The notes beneath the pieces were generated by a model. It was given only the letters and a program-made list of their open reading frames with translations. It searched no databases and was not told the origin of the DNA. A stretch of DNA of 24,022 nt from NCBI GenBank assembly GCA_964349045.1, contig CAYGFI010000063.1, positions 1 to 24,022 on the forward strand, given 5' to 3'. A program made the translations under genes and the position numbers. Shown here piece after piece: positions 23,813 through 24,022 of this stretch (within the stretch, counting starts at the first letter, position 1; every line of letters begins with the position of its first letter). Source of the stretch: JACJXF01 sp964349045. Its GTDB lineage: Bacteria > Bacteroidota > Bacteroidia > Bacteroidales > GCA-2748055.

Positions 23813-24022
23813 TTATTTTTGTATTTCAACGCTATGGGTAAACGATTGCTTACCTGAATTGACTTTTATGAAATACAATCCTGGTTCAAAACCACTGATA
23901 TCAATCTCGTTCTTTACTGTCGAAAGCTCTGTATTGTATAAAACTTTTCCGGTAATGTTATAGATTGAGACAATAGAAGTTTGTTTTGGCATATTTATCA
24001 GTTCTATTGTCAGCTTGTTTTT
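23813..24022 (-). CDS. C-terminal end of a type IX-secreted protein (partial, runs off right edge)
   Basis: The minus strand is open from the window edge to a TAA at 23813-23815, giving the last 69 residues of a protein whose start lies outside. The fragment shows the Por-secretion (T9SS type A, TIGR04183-like) sorting domain. It has SIVSIYNITGKVLYNTELST, then EIDISGFEPGLYFIKVNSG, and ends SVEIQK with the usual terminal Lys. The IYNxxGKxL, DISxFxPGxYFIKV and closing Lys features are those of the family. Such proteins cross the outer membrane by the PorSS/T9SS machinery and are anchored or released after removal of this domain. The nature of the missing N-terminal part cannot be told. A hairpin terminator follows 28 bp after the stop. 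Confidence 0.9.
   Translation of the reverse strand, partial: KNKLTIELINMPKQTSIVSIYNITGKVLYNTELSTVKNEIDISGFEPGLYFIKVNSGKQSFTHSVEIQK

Overview
The window reads as chromosomal DNA of a Bacteroidota member, most like an environmental Bacteroidales/Marinilabiliales-type organism. The grounds are SusC/SusD pairs, lipoprotein signals, Bacteroidota-style fasciclin lipoproteins, and a C-terminal type IX secretion sorting domain at the right edge. No tRNA, rRNA, CRISPR array or insertion sequence was recognised. Everything here is from reading the sequence; no database search was run.

Left part (1-2045, minus strand): a sulfur module made of two half-size YeeE/YedE-type transporters followed by a membrane-anchored rhodanese-like protein that lacks the catalytic cysteine. 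Two short-period tandem arrays built on a TCACG core lie directly behind the stop codons of the first transporter gene and of the rhodanese gene. Next (2331-6134, plus strand): a lipoprotein GH51 alpha-L-arabinofuranosidase, a small CBM9-like sugar-binding protein and an uncharacterised GNAT-like protein. A four-run G-quadruplex motif covers the stop codon of the CBM9-like gene. Then comes a convergent junction (6135-6367) carrying the start of what looks like a truncated zinc-ribbon gene.

Main part (6368-23412, minus strand): one tightly packed eight-gene block, with gaps of 3 to 25 bp and one 23 bp overlap. In order of transcription it is a large fasciclin lipoprotein with four Fas1-like units, SusC-1, SusD-1, fasciclin lipoprotein B, fasciclin lipoprotein C, SusC-2, SusD-2 and a GH29 alpha-L-fucosidase. 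It looks like a polysaccharide or glycan utilisation locus. Two different SusCD importers are each preceded by fasciclin adhesion-type surface lipoproteins, and the only degrading enzyme is the fucosidase. Inferred working: the Fas1 lipoproteins and SusD proteins capture a fucose-bearing glycan or glycoprotein on the cell surface, the SusC pores import pieces of it, and GH29 removes alpha-L-fucose. The three fasciclin genes as core members of the locus are its most unusual trait. No ECF sigma/anti-sigma pair, SusR-like or hybrid two-component regulator lies in the window.

Right edge (23413-24022): a 400 bp gap with several inverted repeats and a hairpin terminator, then the last 69 codons of a type IX-secreted protein on the minus strand.
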